From NCBI RefSeq assembly GCF_051201035.1, contig NZ_JBPODR010000002.1:61634-125633 (forward strand): a DNA stretch of 64,000 nt, written 5' to 3'. Below, in pieces: positions 1-8,956 of the stretch. The translations under genes and the position numbers were made by a program. The notes beneath the pieces were generated by a model. That model was not told the DNA's origin, ran no database searches, and was given only the letters and a program-made list of their open reading frames with translations. This DNA comes from Thermoanaerobacterium thermosulfurigenes (GTDB lineage: Bacteria; Bacillota; Thermoanaerobacteria; Thermoanaerobacterales; Thermoanaerobacteraceae). Within the stretch, counting starts at the first letter, position 1. The number at the start of each line of letters is the position of its first letter.

Positions 1-503
1 TACACCATTATCTTCTGATTACCTTGCTTATCAAGCCCATAGGCCAATGAAGCCGCAGTAGGCTCGTTTATAATTCTCTTTACGTCAAGTCCAGCTATCC
101 TACCTGCATCTTTAGTTGCCTGCCTTTGGCTGTCATTGAAATACGCAGGAACCGTTATTACAGCCTCTGTAACCTTCTCTCCTAAGTACGCTTCAGCATC
201 AGCTTTTAGCTTCTGCAGTATCATTGCTGAAATCTCTTGCGGTGTATAACTCTTTCCATCAATAGTTACTTTGTAGTCAGAACCCATATGTCTTTTTATA
301 GACATAACTGTCCTTTCAGGGTTTGTAATAGCCTGCCTTTTTGCAACTTGGCCTACTAATCTTTCACCTTCTTTTGTAAATGCCACAACAGATGGCGTCG
401 TCCTGGCTCCCTCGGAGTTTGGTATTACTACCGGCTGTCCTCCTTCCATAACAGCTACGCATGAAAAAGTTGTACCAAGATCAATTCCTATAATTTTTCC
501 CAT
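1..503 (-). CDS. dnaK: Chaperone DnaK (Hsp70), N-terminal part, runs off the window
   Basis: ATP-dependent chaperone that folds and protects cytosolic proteins with GrpE and DnaJ. About 167 N-terminal residues are visible, within the actin-like ATPase domain. They begin MGKIIGIDLGTTFSCVAVMEGG, which is the phosphate-1 loop, followed by the conserved NSEGARTTPS and VITVPAYFNDSQRQAT blocks. The ATG at 503 follows a clear GGAGGAATAGATT ribosome site. It is the last visible gene of the hrcA-grpE-dnaK operon and should be under HrcA/CIRCE control. The substrate-binding domain lies outside the window. Identification is certain. Confidence 0.98.
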   Translation of the reverse strand, partial: MGKIIGIDLGTTFSCVAVMEGGQPVVIPNSEGARTTPSVVAFTKEGERLVGQVAKRQAITNPERTVMSIKRHMGSDYKVTIDGKSYTPQEISAMILQKLKADAEAYLGEKVTEAVITVPAYFNDSQRQATKDAGRIAGLDVKRIINEPTAASLAYGLDKQGNQKIMV

Positions 504-533
504 AATCTATTCCTCCTATTCATATACTTTATT

Positions 534-1154
534 TTATTTTGCTACTTTGACCATGCTCGGTCTTATTACTTTATTATTAAACATATATCCCTTTTGAAAA
601 ACTTCAATTATTTCATTTTCCTTCTTATCCTCTGCTTCTTCCTGCATAACAGCATGATGCTTGTATGGATCAAATATTTGACCTAAAGACTCTATCTCTT
701 TAACACCCAGTTTTTCCAAAACACCTTTAAACTGCCTGTATATTAAATTGACACCTTCTTTAAATGAAGCTATTTCCTCATTATCACTGTGAGTAGCTTC
801 AAGAGCTCTCTCAAAATTATCTACAACAGGCAATATATCTAAGATTACTTGTTCTTTGCCATATTCAATAAGATCGGCTTTTTCTTTTTCTGTCCTTTTT
901 CTGTAATTTTCAAACTCCGCTTTAAGTCTTTGAGCCATCTCTAAGTATTCATTTGCTTCGTCTTCTTTCTGCTTAAGCTTATTTTTCAATTCTTCAATTT
1001 CTCCTTCATAATTTTTTTGTTCATTCTGATCGACATTTTCTACACCAATGCTACCTTCAATGTCATCTTGAGGTCGGTTAGCATCGGATGTATTGTCTTT
1101 TAAGTCTTCTTCTAAATTGCTTTTATTTTCTATCGTATCTTTATCTCTGTCCAT
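534..1154 (-). CDS. grpE: Nucleotide exchange factor GrpE
   Basis: Co-chaperone that releases ADP from DnaK. It has 206 residues from the ATG at 1154. I prefer that start over an upstream in-frame ATG because it follows GAGGTGAAAC and begins MDRDKDT. The acidic, low-complexity N-terminus (about residues 1-55) leads into a long coiled coil (about 55-95) and the conserved KAEFENYRKRTEKEK and ILPVVDNFERAL blocks. The C-terminal beta domain ends VIRPSMVKVAK, as is typical. It lies 30 bp upstream of dnaK and 4 bp after the hrcA stop, so it is co-transcribed and HrcA-regulated. Confidence 0.97.
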   Translation of the reverse strand: MDRDKDTIENKSNLEEDLKDNTSDANRPQDDIEGSIGVENVDQNEQKNYEGEIEELKNKLKQKEDEANEYLEMAQRLKAEFENYRKRTEKEKADLIEYGKEQVILDILPVVDNFERALEATHSDNEEIASFKEGVNLIYRQFKGVLEKLGVKEIESLGQIFDPYKHHAVMQEEAEDKKENEIIEVFQKGYMFNNKVIRPSMVKVAK

Positions 1155-1158
1155 TGTT

Positions 1159-2193
1159 TCACCTCTTATTTTCTTGATATATATATGATAGAACTTTTGA
1201 CAATTCATTTGACATCGTATTTATTTCATTTATAAGCCTTTTGTAATTCATCCTTGTAGGTCCAATAATGCCAAAAGTTCCTACAACCTCACCATTTATC
1301 TTATAAGTAGATTTGATTATGCTTAAATCCCACATCTCTTCAAACTTGCTTTCACTTCCAATAGTAACATCGATGGAATCATCTAAAGGCTCCAACACTG
1401 AATTCATAATGTCTTTATTGTCAATCAGATCGAAAAACATCTTGGCTTTTAACAGATCCTTGTACTCAGGAAAGTTGAGAATATTTGAAATACCTTCAGA
1501 ATACAAGTCTGTTTCATCCATTTGCTTTAAACCATTTATGATCGTATCTGTAATCTTATCTATGATTCCGATAGCACTGCCAGACTCTTTTTTTATCTCA
1601 TCTCTCAATGTCTGATCCATTTCTCTTTTTCTTTTTCCCATCATTTTATTGTTGATCAGGTTGTTTAAAAACTCAAACAAATTATTATCAATATTATCCT
1701 TTAAACTTATCAAATAGTTTTTCATAATACCTGATTCTGTCATAACAAGAAGTATCAATTTGTTTGCATCAACAGGCAATATCTGTATTCGCTTAATCGT
1801 GTTTTCATCAATTCGAGGCATTTTAACCACTATAGTATGGTTAGTAACGGTAGACAATAGCCTGGCATACTTCTTCACTATATCATCTATCTCAGCAAAC
1901 ACCTCATCAATTGTCTCTACTTCATCGTCACGGCTCTCATTCAAATAGTGTTCTAATATATTATTAACGTAAAATCTATATCCTTTGTCAGATGGTATTC
2001 TACCTGCAGATGTATGAGGTTGTTCAAGGTACCCCATCTCTTCAAGGTCAGCCATCTCATTTCTGATCGTTGCTGAACTTACACCAAGGTTATATCGCTT
2101 TGCGATTGTCCGAGATCCAATTGGTTCTGCCGTCAAAATATAGTCATTAATAACAGCTTCTAAAATCTTTTTCTTCCTATCATCTAACGGCAT
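1159..2193 (-). CDS. hrcA: Heat-inducible transcription repressor HrcA
   Basis: Repressor of class I heat-shock genes that binds CIRCE. It has 344 residues from the ATG at 2193, preceded by GGGGTGGTGAAT; a longer start ten codons upstream would lie almost in the operator. The N-terminal winged helix (residues 1-75) contains PIGSRTIAKRYNLGVSSATIRNEMADLEEMGY and ends in the family signature HTSAGRIPSDKGYRFYV. The GAF-like inserted domain and C-terminal dimerisation region follow. It is the first gene of hrcA-grpE-dnaK and sits just downstream of its own operator, which is consistent with autorepression. Confidence 0.97.
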   Translation of the reverse strand: MPLDDRKKKILEAVINDYILTAEPIGSRTIAKRYNLGVSSATIRNEMADLEEMGYLEQPHTSAGRIPSDKGYRFYVNNILEHYLNESRDDEVETIDEVFAEIDDIVKKYARLLSTVTNHTIVVKMPRIDENTIKRIQILPVDANKLILLVMTESGIMKNYLISLKDNIDNNLFEFLNNLINNKMMGKRKREMDQTLRDEIKKESGSAIGIIDKITDTIINGLKQMDETDLYSEGISNILNFPEYKDLLKAKMFFDLIDNKDIMNSVLEPLDDSIDVTIGSESKFEEMWDLSIIKSTYKINGEVVGTFGIIGPTRMNYKRLINEINTMSNELSKVLSYIYQENKR

Positions 2194-2216
2194 ATTCACC
2201 ACCCCAAGTTCTATTG

Positions 2217-2243
2217 TTAGCACTCTTAGCTTGAGAGTGCTAA
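2217..2243. promoter_or_regulatory. CIRCE operator (HrcA-binding site)
   Basis: Perfect 9-9-9 inverted repeat, TTAGCACTC - 9 nt - GAGTGCTAA, 24 bp upstream of hrcA. It matches the canonical CIRCE element exactly. It lies just downstream of the probable promoter, as expected for a repressor site that controls hrcA-grpE-dnaK. Confidence 0.97.
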
Positions 2244-2253
2244 TTACGATTTA

Positions 2254-2282
2254 AAAATACCACTATTGTGGATATTTGTCAA
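2254..2282 (-). promoter_or_regulatory. Sigma-A-type promoter of hrcA-grpE-dnaK
   Basis: On the minus strand a consensus TTGACA (2277-2282) is followed by a 17-nt spacer and TATTTT (2254-2259). The CIRCE element begins about 10 bp downstream, covering the expected transcription start. Confidence 0.7.
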
Positions 2283-2286
2283 TACT

Positions 2287-3417
2287 TTAAAACAAAAAAT
2301 CCTCAAACACATTATTGGATACATCTACTCCATTTTGAGTTAATTTAAGGGCATCTTCTTCTTTAATTAAAAGGCCCAACTCCATATTTTTATAAATGGC
2401 GTCTTTAAATACATAAAACATGCTTTCGCCAAATCTCTCTTTAAAGTCCTTATCATTCACTCCATCCATCATTCTAAGACCTAAAAACATAAATTCAGAC
2501 ATTCGATCTTCTAAAGACAGCTCATCAACATCATCAACTGCATGTCCATCATTATAAATCATGTCTATATACTTTTTAACATTTTTTATATTGCCAAATC
2601 GCTTATTTCCTACAAATGAATATGCACCTGGTCCAAAGCCTAAATAATGTAAATCCATCCAATACAGCTTGTTGTGTCGGCATTCAAACCCAGGTAATGC
2701 GTAATTTGATATTTCATAATGTCTGTATCCATTAGCCTCTAAAAGCTCTGCACCATAGTGAAACATCATCAATTCGAATTCATCATCAGCAAGCTTAATC
2801 TCATTTCTTTCATACATGTCGTAAAGTGGTGTTCCTTTTTCTAATATAAGTCCATAACAAGAAATATGTGATGGCTTTAATGCAATTACATTTGTCAATG
2901 TTTCTTTAAAATTCTCAAAAGTCTGATTTGGCAATGCATACATTATATCTATGTTTATGTTGTCAAAATATTTGGATGCTAAACCATAATTTTCAATAAA
3001 ATCACTTACTGTATGTATCCTACCGATAGCTTTTAATAAATTGTTTTGCCAAGACTGCAGGCCTATGCTTATTCTATTTACACCCGCTTTTTTATACGAC
3101 TTAAGTTTTTCTTCATCTATTAAGCCAGGATTTAATTCGATCGTGATCTCTGCATCTTTGCTTAAGCTGTAGTTTTCGTAGATTTCACTCAGTATTTCTT
3201 CAATGTATATAGGAGGTAAGACATTTGGCGTACCGCCTCCTATATACACAGAAGTGTATATATCTTTAAGCTCCTCTTTTCTCGTCTTAATCTCCTTTAT
3301 TATTGCTTCTTTAAACGAAAAAAAACTATCTTCCATGTTTGCATAAGAATTAAAATCACAATAATAGCATTTTCTCTTGCAAAACGGAATATGAACGTAT
3401 ATACCAGATCTAATCAT
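2287..3417 (-). CDS. hemW: Radical SAM protein HemW (haem chaperone; HemN-like)
   Basis: Oxygen-independent coproporphyrinogen oxidase-like radical SAM protein; the HemW family is known to handle haem rather than act as a true HemN. It has 376 residues from the ATG at 3417. The radical SAM [4Fe-4S] motif CKRKCYYC lies near residue 13, followed by YIGGGTPNVLP and ELNPG. The start is uncertain: three other in-frame starts lie within 12 nt upstream and none has a good ribosome site. It overlaps the end of lepA by 8 bp, so translation is probably coupled. Order lepA-hemW-hrcA is the usual Firmicute arrangement. Confidence 0.92.
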   Translation of the reverse strand: MIRSGIYVHIPFCKRKCYYCDFNSYANMEDSFFSFKEAIIKEIKTRKEELKDIYTSVYIGGGTPNVLPPIYIEEILSEIYENYSLSKDAEITIELNPGLIDEEKLKSYKKAGVNRISIGLQSWQNNLLKAIGRIHTVSDFIENYGLASKYFDNINIDIMYALPNQTFENFKETLTNVIALKPSHISCYGLILEKGTPLYDMYERNEIKLADDEFELMMFHYGAELLEANGYRHYEISNYALPGFECRHNKLYWMDLHYLGFGPGAYSFVGNKRFGNIKNVKKYIDMIYNDGHAVDDVDELSLEDRMSEFMFLGLRMMDGVNDKDFKERFGESMFYVFKDAIYKNMELGLLIKEEDALKLTQNGVDVSNNVFEDFLF

Positions 3418-5227
3418 TGTCATCATCAAGCTTTAAGATTGACATAAAGGCCTCTTGCGGAATTTCAACCTTCCCTATTTGTCTCATCCTCTTTTTGCCC
3501 TCTTTTTGCTTTTCTAATAATTTTTTCTTTCGCGTAACATCTCCGCCATAGCACTTTGCCAAAACGTTCTTCCTCAATGCTTTGACAGTTTCCCTTGCTA
3601 TTATCTTTGAACCTATAGCAGCTTGTATAGGAATCTCAAAAAGATGGCGTGGTATATTCTCTTTTAACCTTTCTGTCATCTTTCTGGCTCTTTCATAAGC
3701 CTTATCCTTATGGACTATCATAGACAAAGCATCCACTATCTCACCATTTATAAGTATGTCCAATTTCACAAGATCTGATGTCTTATAGCCTTTTAGCTCA
3801 TAATCTAACGAGGCATAACCTTTTGTCCTCGATTTTAAAGCATCAAAAAAATCATATATTATTTCGTTTAACGGAATATCGTATTTAATAAGCACTCTAG
3901 TAGGCTCAAGGTAATCCATTCCTTGATAAACGCCCCTTCTATCTTGACAGAGCTCCATTATGGGTCCTACGTACTCTGTAGGAGACATTATTGTAGCAGT
4001 AATTATAGGTTCTTCTATATGATCAATCAACGTCGGCTCCGGTAAATTTGCCGGATTATCCAGTTCAATTACTTCTCCGTTTGTCTTGTAGACCTTATAG
4101 ATAACGCCCGGTGCCGTAGTCACGAGATTCAGGTTATATTCCCTCTCCAACCTCTCTTGTATTATGTCCATGTGCAAAAGCCCTAAAAAACCACATCTAA
4201 AACCAAACCCAAGAGCTGCAGATGTATCTGGCTCAAATGTCAATGACGCATCGTTTAATTGCAGTTTCATAAGTGCATCTTTTAGATTTTCATAGTCCTC
4301 ACCTTCTGCTGGATATATTCCACAGAAAACCATTGGTGTGACTTTTTTGTATCCAGGCAAAGGTTCAGATGCCGGAAATTCTGCATTTGTTATAGTATCT
4401 CCTACACGGGTATCACTGACATTTTTTATGCTGGCAGCTACATAGCCAACATCACCGGCTGTAAGAAAATCTACTGGACTTAAATTGGGTCTAAATATGC
4501 CGACTTCCGTTACTTCAAATTCTTTCCCCGTCGACATCATTCTTATCTTATCACCTTGCTTTAATGTGCCGTCAAAGACCCTTATGAAACTTATAGCACC
4601 CTTATAATTGTCGTAAAACGAATCAAATATCAATGCTTTAAGCGGTTTTTCTTGGTCTCCTGATGGTGGCGGTATCCTCTTTACTATTGCTTCCAAAACA
4701 TCTTCAATTCCTATGCCTTCTTTCGCAGATATAAGCAAAGAATCTTCGGCATCGATGCCAATAACATCTTCGATCTCTTTTTTTACAAAATCAGGATCTG
4801 CAGATGGAAGATCTATCTTGTTAATAACAGGCACGATTTCAAGATCGTGCTCTAATGCCAGATACAAATTTGCCAGTGTTTGGGCTTCTATCCCTTGCGT
4901 TGCATCAACAACCAGCAAAGCACCTTCGCATGCTGCAATACTCCTCGAGACTTCATACGTAAAGTCAACATGTCCAGGAGTATCTATAAGATTCAATTCA
5001 TACTCCTCTCCATCATTTGCTTTGTATATGAGGCGAACTGGCTGAAGCTTTATGGTTATACCTCTTTCCCTCTCCAAGTCCATGCTGTCTAAAACCTGCT
5101 CTTCCATTTCCCTTTCTGTCAATACACCAGTCTTCTCAATCAATCTATCCGCCAGAGTAGATTTACCATGGTCTATATGGGCTATAATGCAAAAATTCCT
5201 CTTATTTTCCTTTCTAACTTTAGACAT
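3410..5227 (-). CDS. lepA: Elongation factor 4 (LepA)
   Basis: Ribosome-binding translational GTPase. Its 605 residues are the normal length. Visible are the P-loop IAHIDHGKST (about residue 15), switch II DTPGHVDF, the guanine-specificity motif NKIDLPSADP, and the LepA-specific C-terminal domain ending in GKKRMRQIGKVEIPQEAF. The ATG at 5227 follows GGAGG with a 6-nt spacer. It is the first gene of the lepA-hemW-hrcA run; a TATAAT box lies on the minus strand about 20 bp upstream, but its -35 element is weak. Confidence 0.98.
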   Translation of the reverse strand: MSKVRKENKRNFCIIAHIDHGKSTLADRLIEKTGVLTEREMEEQVLDSMDLERERGITIKLQPVRLIYKANDGEEYELNLIDTPGHVDFTYEVSRSIAACEGALLVVDATQGIEAQTLANLYLALEHDLEIVPVINKIDLPSADPDFVKKEIEDVIGIDAEDSLLISAKEGIGIEDVLEAIVKRIPPPSGDQEKPLKALIFDSFYDNYKGAISFIRVFDGTLKQGDKIRMMSTGKEFEVTEVGIFRPNLSPVDFLTAGDVGYVAASIKNVSDTRVGDTITNAEFPASEPLPGYKKVTPMVFCGIYPAEGEDYENLKDALMKLQLNDASLTFEPDTSAALGFGFRCGFLGLLHMDIIQERLEREYNLNLVTTAPGVIYKVYKTNGEVIELDNPANLPEPTLIDHIEEPIITATIMSPTEYVGPIMELCQDRRGVYQGMDYLEPTRVLIKYDIPLNEIIYDFFDALKSRTKGYASLDYELKGYKTSDLVKLDILINGEIVDALSMIVHKDKAYERARKMTERLKENIPRHLFEIPIQAAIGSKIIARETVKALRKNVLAKCYGGDVTRKKKLLEKQKEGKKRMRQIGKVEIPQEAFMSILKLDDDND

Positions 5228-5269
5228 TTCAAACCTCCTTCACATATATTAATATTATAGCATAAAAAA

Positions 5270-5530
5270 TCACTTGTACAGAGATTTGAAAAGACCATCA
5301 ACACCTTTTAATGGCACATGACTATGTTGTCCCAAAAAAGTTATGTTGAGGAAATCTTTGCTTATAGCAACCTTAAATATGCTTTGACTTGCAATACCTG
5401 TTGTCAAAGCATTAAACGTGTAATCCACTTGAAATATGCATAACGTGATAAAAATTATGTAGATGGATATGAATAAATATAGCATTCTCAGCTTTCTAAG
5501 CCTTTCTTTTTTCTCTTTTACCCTGCTCAA
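5270..5530 (-). CDS. Small single-pass membrane protein, unknown function
   Basis: Not recognised. It has 86 residues from a TTG start at 5530. I chose this over the in-frame ATG at 5554 because the AGGAGG inside the last codons of the glycosyltransferase lies 9 nt before the TTG. The N-terminus is strongly basic (SRVKEKKERLRKLR), then one membrane helix (about residues 16-37, LYLFISIYIIFITLCIF), then a short extracytoplasmic tail. Basic-in topology is expected. The stop of the upstream gene is 4 bp before the start, so it is the last gene of the AlkP-like/GT4 operon and probably belongs functionally to it. Confidence 0.6.
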   Translation of the reverse strand: MSRVKEKKERLRKLRMLYLFISIYIIFITLCIFQVDYTFNALTTGIASQSIFKVAISKDFLNITFLGQHSHVPLKGVDGLFKSLYK

Positions 5531-5534
5531 ACTT

Positions 5535-6656
5535 TCATTTCCTCCTAAGTTCATCGTACAAAAGATCCAATTCTTTTATCATCTTTTCTTTCGAAAAATT
5601 GCTTAAAATATATTCTTTGCCTTTTTTTGAAAATTTATTTCTCAAATCTTCATTTAATGCAAGAACTTCAATAGCATTAGCCAAATCTTTAGGAGCCTCA
5701 GATTTTACGATGATTCCATTTTCATCATTTTTAACTATTTCAGGTATTCCTCCAACATCTGTAGCAATGACAGGTACACCTAACGCCATAGCCTCAGCAA
5801 CCGATATGCCAAAACCTTCACTGCGAGACGGCAATACAAAAATATCTATACTGCTTAAAAATTTGAATATATCTTCTATAAATCCCAAAAATTCTACATT
5901 ATCAAGCTTTAATTCCCCAACCATTTCTTTAAGATATTCCATATAAGGCCCATCACCTGCTATAAAGACAAATGCTTTAATTTTTCCCCTAAGTATATTC
6001 AATGCTTCAATGAGATCTTGAACACCTTTTGACGGTATAAGCCTTGCAACACAACCAATTATAAAAGTATCTGAAGCTATGTCGTATTTTTCTCTCAGAT
6101 TCAAGGGCTTACTAATGAATTGCGGCATATCAATGCAGTTATATACTACACGTACTTTATCAGACGGTATGTTTTCTTCATCTACAACGGCATTTTTAAG
6201 AGCGTAAGACACTGCAACTACTGCATCTGTCTTTTTATTTAAATACTTATTGATTGTCAGATAAAAATGCTTTTTTATCTTATTCATATTTTTGTAGTTA
6301 GGAAAATTGTGTACTGTCACAACGATCTTTAAATTGTATCCCAGTGAAGCCAGTCTTCCAACTGAGGATGCTTTTGCTCCATGAAAATGAATAATATGTG
6401 GTCTGAAATCATCTATAATAGCTCTAAGCTTCTTTATCGCAGCAAAATCTTTCTTAAAATTTATTCCATCGCAAATATCAACACAATAAACAGATACACC
6501 ATCTTCTCTCAAGTCATCCGTTGTTTTTTTATCAAAAGAGCAGCCAACAGCTAATTGATACTTGTCTTTATTAAGTCCATTAAGAATCGACAGCAGATGC
6601 TTCTTCATGCCGCCTTCTGCTTTCCTTACAACATGTAAAACTCTTGTTTTTTCCAA
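5535..6656 (-). CDS. GT4-family glycosyltransferase
   Basis: Retaining glycosyltransferase of the GT-B fold (glycosyl transferases group 1), probably using a nucleotide-sugar donor at the cytoplasmic face. It has 373 residues. The N-terminal domain starts TRVLHVVRKAEGGMKKHLLS, and the C-terminal domain carries IGCVARLIPSKGVQDLIEA and the EGFGISVAEAMALGVPVIATDVGG stretch (E-x7-E motif). The start is TTG at 6656, placed by AAAGGAGTG in the end of the upstream gene. The acceptor is unknown. It sits between the AlkP-like membrane protein and the small membrane protein, which points to an envelope glycan or glycolipid. Confidence 0.88.
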   Translation of the reverse strand: MEKTRVLHVVRKAEGGMKKHLLSILNGLNKDKYQLAVGCSFDKKTTDDLREDGVSVYCVDICDGINFKKDFAAIKKLRAIIDDFRPHIIHFHGAKASSVGRLASLGYNLKIVVTVHNFPNYKNMNKIKKHFYLTINKYLNKKTDAVVAVSYALKNAVVDEENIPSDKVRVVYNCIDMPQFISKPLNLREKYDIASDTFIIGCVARLIPSKGVQDLIEALNILRGKIKAFVFIAGDGPYMEYLKEMVGELKLDNVEFLGFIEDIFKFLSSIDIFVLPSRSEGFGISVAEAMALGVPVIATDVGGIPEIVKNDENGIIVKSEAPKDLANAIEVLALNEDLRNKFSKKGKEYILSNFSKEKMIKELDLLYDELRRK

Positions 6657-6662
6657 TCTATT

Positions 6663-8855
6663 TCACTCCTTTATAATTTTACTTTCATCAATGATAATAT
6701 CAATAAGCATTGGCACAGCATAGACCATCGTTGTAGCCGCCGCAACAACACCTGAATCGTTAAAAACTAAAGCAAAAATGCTTCCTACTACGGTGGATAA
6801 AAAGCTTATGTATACAAATTTTCGCTCGTTAAGAATCTTCTTTAAAGCGCCAACTGGTTTATAAAAAAGTACAAAGAGTACAAACACCAGCGTAACTAAA
6901 ACCCTGCTCCAGACAGAATACTTAAAAAGTTTTAAATTCATGCTAATCTTTCTTGCAAATATCTGAATAAGAGGGTAAATCCCATTGTTTTTCACTAAAT
7001 TGAATGTCTGCCCTATGTGCGTTTGCTCTGATACAGGTCTTAAAGAGTCAAGATAAAACAGCAAAAATAATAATACAACGATACTTCCACCTACAAACAA
7101 AATATTTTTAATGTTAAGTCTTTTGCCAAATAAGTACATAGACGCAACTGAAAATGCTGCAAATGCGGCTATACCGCCGCCTACATTCGTCCCTAAAGAC
7201 GGCGACGCTATAAAGTAGAGGGCGATAATGTAAATCAATATATTTGCAAATATTAGATATCTTTTGTCAATATTCCTAAATGTCTCAAATGACAAAAGTG
7301 CGAAGCACAATGTAGCTCCTATGAAAATCCCCATGTACTCATTTCCGATACCGTAGAATCTGGCACCTGCGATTACATCGTAACTTAAAAATGAATTTTT
7401 CAAAAGATTATATCCTGTAAGCATGTCCAGCATCAATATAGCAGCAGTGAAGGCCGCAATAAAAAAGTATCTAAAACTGCTTTTTTTGACTAATTTATAT
7501 GTAACCAATGTAAAGACCGCCGAAACAACAACAATTCCTAAAACGCTATTTACGATGTTTTTATAGTCAAATAGAGGCAAAAGCAAGAAACTTATAGGCA
7601 TAATCGGTATTAAAAGCAAAAAAGGTTTTACTAAAGTAGAATATTCTTTGAAGAACAGCAGTATAACCAAAGACAAAATCAGTATAAATATCTGCAACAT
7701 CACATAAGTTTTTAAAAAGTACGGTCTATACGTATAGTTAAATGTAAGCTGCTTTTCTAAATTTTCAAGCTTCATTAAATCTCCATTGACATCTGATGAA
7801 TATAAATTATGTCCAGTTACAAACGCAGGCACATCTAAGCCAAAATACGTCAATATAGTTGGAAGCAAATCTGTATTTGTAACAACACCCATCCTTTTCG
7901 TCGTATCAGATGTTATAAGCTTACCTTTTGCAATACCATTTCCATACATTACAATAGGCGCCAAAAAATCACTTTGACCCATTTTTTGAGAAGGCGGCAA
8001 AGGAGTGACAATCATAAAAAGAGTATTTCCACTATCAGAACGTAAAATTTTCCCGATGAATTCATCAGCATTTTTTAGCGCTTTTTCTTTATTCTCTCTA
8101 TTTATCTTATCTAATCCGATGTTTTGGTAATCATTTGCTCTTGCAGTATCGCCTAAATCAAATATGGTTAGAGCCACATTATCTTTAATATTTAGATACT
8201 CCTTGTACATGGTATCATAATCTGTCGATATGCCATAAGGCATCAACGAATCCTTTTTATTCGTCATATAACTAACATCTCCATAAGGCACGATACCGCT
8301 GTAATTCATGCCTATTAAAGGAGCATATCTTTTGTAATCAACATCTGTATCTTCATTGCCAAAAACAGCCACACTAAGCCCACTATCCTTAAATTTATCC
8401 CCTAATAAGCCAGGCCTTATAATATGGTTTCTTTTAGAGTTGTTTCTGATTATCTGGGCTATATCCAGATTTAAAATTTGTCCTTCTGAAGGAATCTTCC
8501 CTGTATTCCTCTCATAAATTGTGGACGCCAATTCATCGTTGTATGTTTCCCATGTGTTGAAATTCAAAGAAGCACCATTAGAGCCAACAGCACGAGTGCC
8601 TGTACCAAGTGTCATAAAAACACTTTCCAAAGATCTACCACCATCAGCATTGACAGTCATAAGGCCATAAGTACCATTCTCTATCATCTTATTAATATTT
8701 TTTAAATCAACATTTAAAAAATCATCGATAGCAACCCTATTTAATATAAATACTACGGCCTTTTTCCCGTCCTGTCCAGTTTGTGCATAAGAAAAAGAAA
8801 ATACACCCAAGAAGAAAAGCAAAACTAAAAAAAATAAAACAAACTTGTTTTTCAT
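6663..8855 (-). CDS. Secreted alkaline-phosphatase-superfamily domain fused to a polytopic membrane domain
   Basis: Function unknown. It has 730 residues from the ATG at 8855, placed by AGGAGGCAACG. A signal peptide (about 1-25, ends SFSYA) precedes an extracytoplasmic domain (about 30-375) with AlkP-superfamily features: a SLESVFMTLGTGTRA segment where the nucleophile normally sits, and a late block with PIVMYGNGI, TNTDLLPTI and LTYFG. The usual first metal-binding Asp is replaced (VFILNRV) and the late DHG-type motif is absent, so it may be a pseudoenzyme. About ten membrane helices follow (about 385-725), containing RFYGIGNEYMG and NDSGVVAAA. It is the first gene of an operon with a GT4 transferase and a small membrane protein. 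Confidence 0.7.
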   Translation of the reverse strand: MKNKFVLFFLVLLFFLGVFSFSYAQTGQDGKKAVVFILNRVAIDDFLNVDLKNINKMIENGTYGLMTVNADGGRSLESVFMTLGTGTRAVGSNGASLNFNTWETYNDELASTIYERNTGKIPSEGQILNLDIAQIIRNNSKRNHIIRPGLLGDKFKDSGLSVAVFGNEDTDVDYKRYAPLIGMNYSGIVPYGDVSYMTNKKDSLMPYGISTDYDTMYKEYLNIKDNVALTIFDLGDTARANDYQNIGLDKINRENKEKALKNADEFIGKILRSDSGNTLFMIVTPLPPSQKMGQSDFLAPIVMYGNGIAKGKLITSDTTKRMGVVTNTDLLPTILTYFGLDVPAFVTGHNLYSSDVNGDLMKLENLEKQLTFNYTYRPYFLKTYVMLQIFILILSLVILLFFKEYSTLVKPFLLLIPIMPISFLLLPLFDYKNIVNSVLGIVVVSAVFTLVTYKLVKKSSFRYFFIAAFTAAILMLDMLTGYNLLKNSFLSYDVIAGARFYGIGNEYMGIFIGATLCFALLSFETFRNIDKRYLIFANILIYIIALYFIASPSLGTNVGGGIAAFAAFSVASMYLFGKRLNIKNILFVGGSIVVLLFLLFYLDSLRPVSEQTHIGQTFNLVKNNGIYPLIQIFARKISMNLKLFKYSVWSRVLVTLVFVLFVLFYKPVGALKKILNERKFVYISFLSTVVGSIFALVFNDSGVVAAATTMVYAVPMLIDIIIDESKIIKE

Positions 8856-8956
8856 CGTTGCCTCCTGAATAACAGTTTTATACATAAATCATAATTATAT
8901 ACAGTATAATAAGCCTCTTTTTATCTAAACATAAAACTAGATTGGGGGCATCAAAA

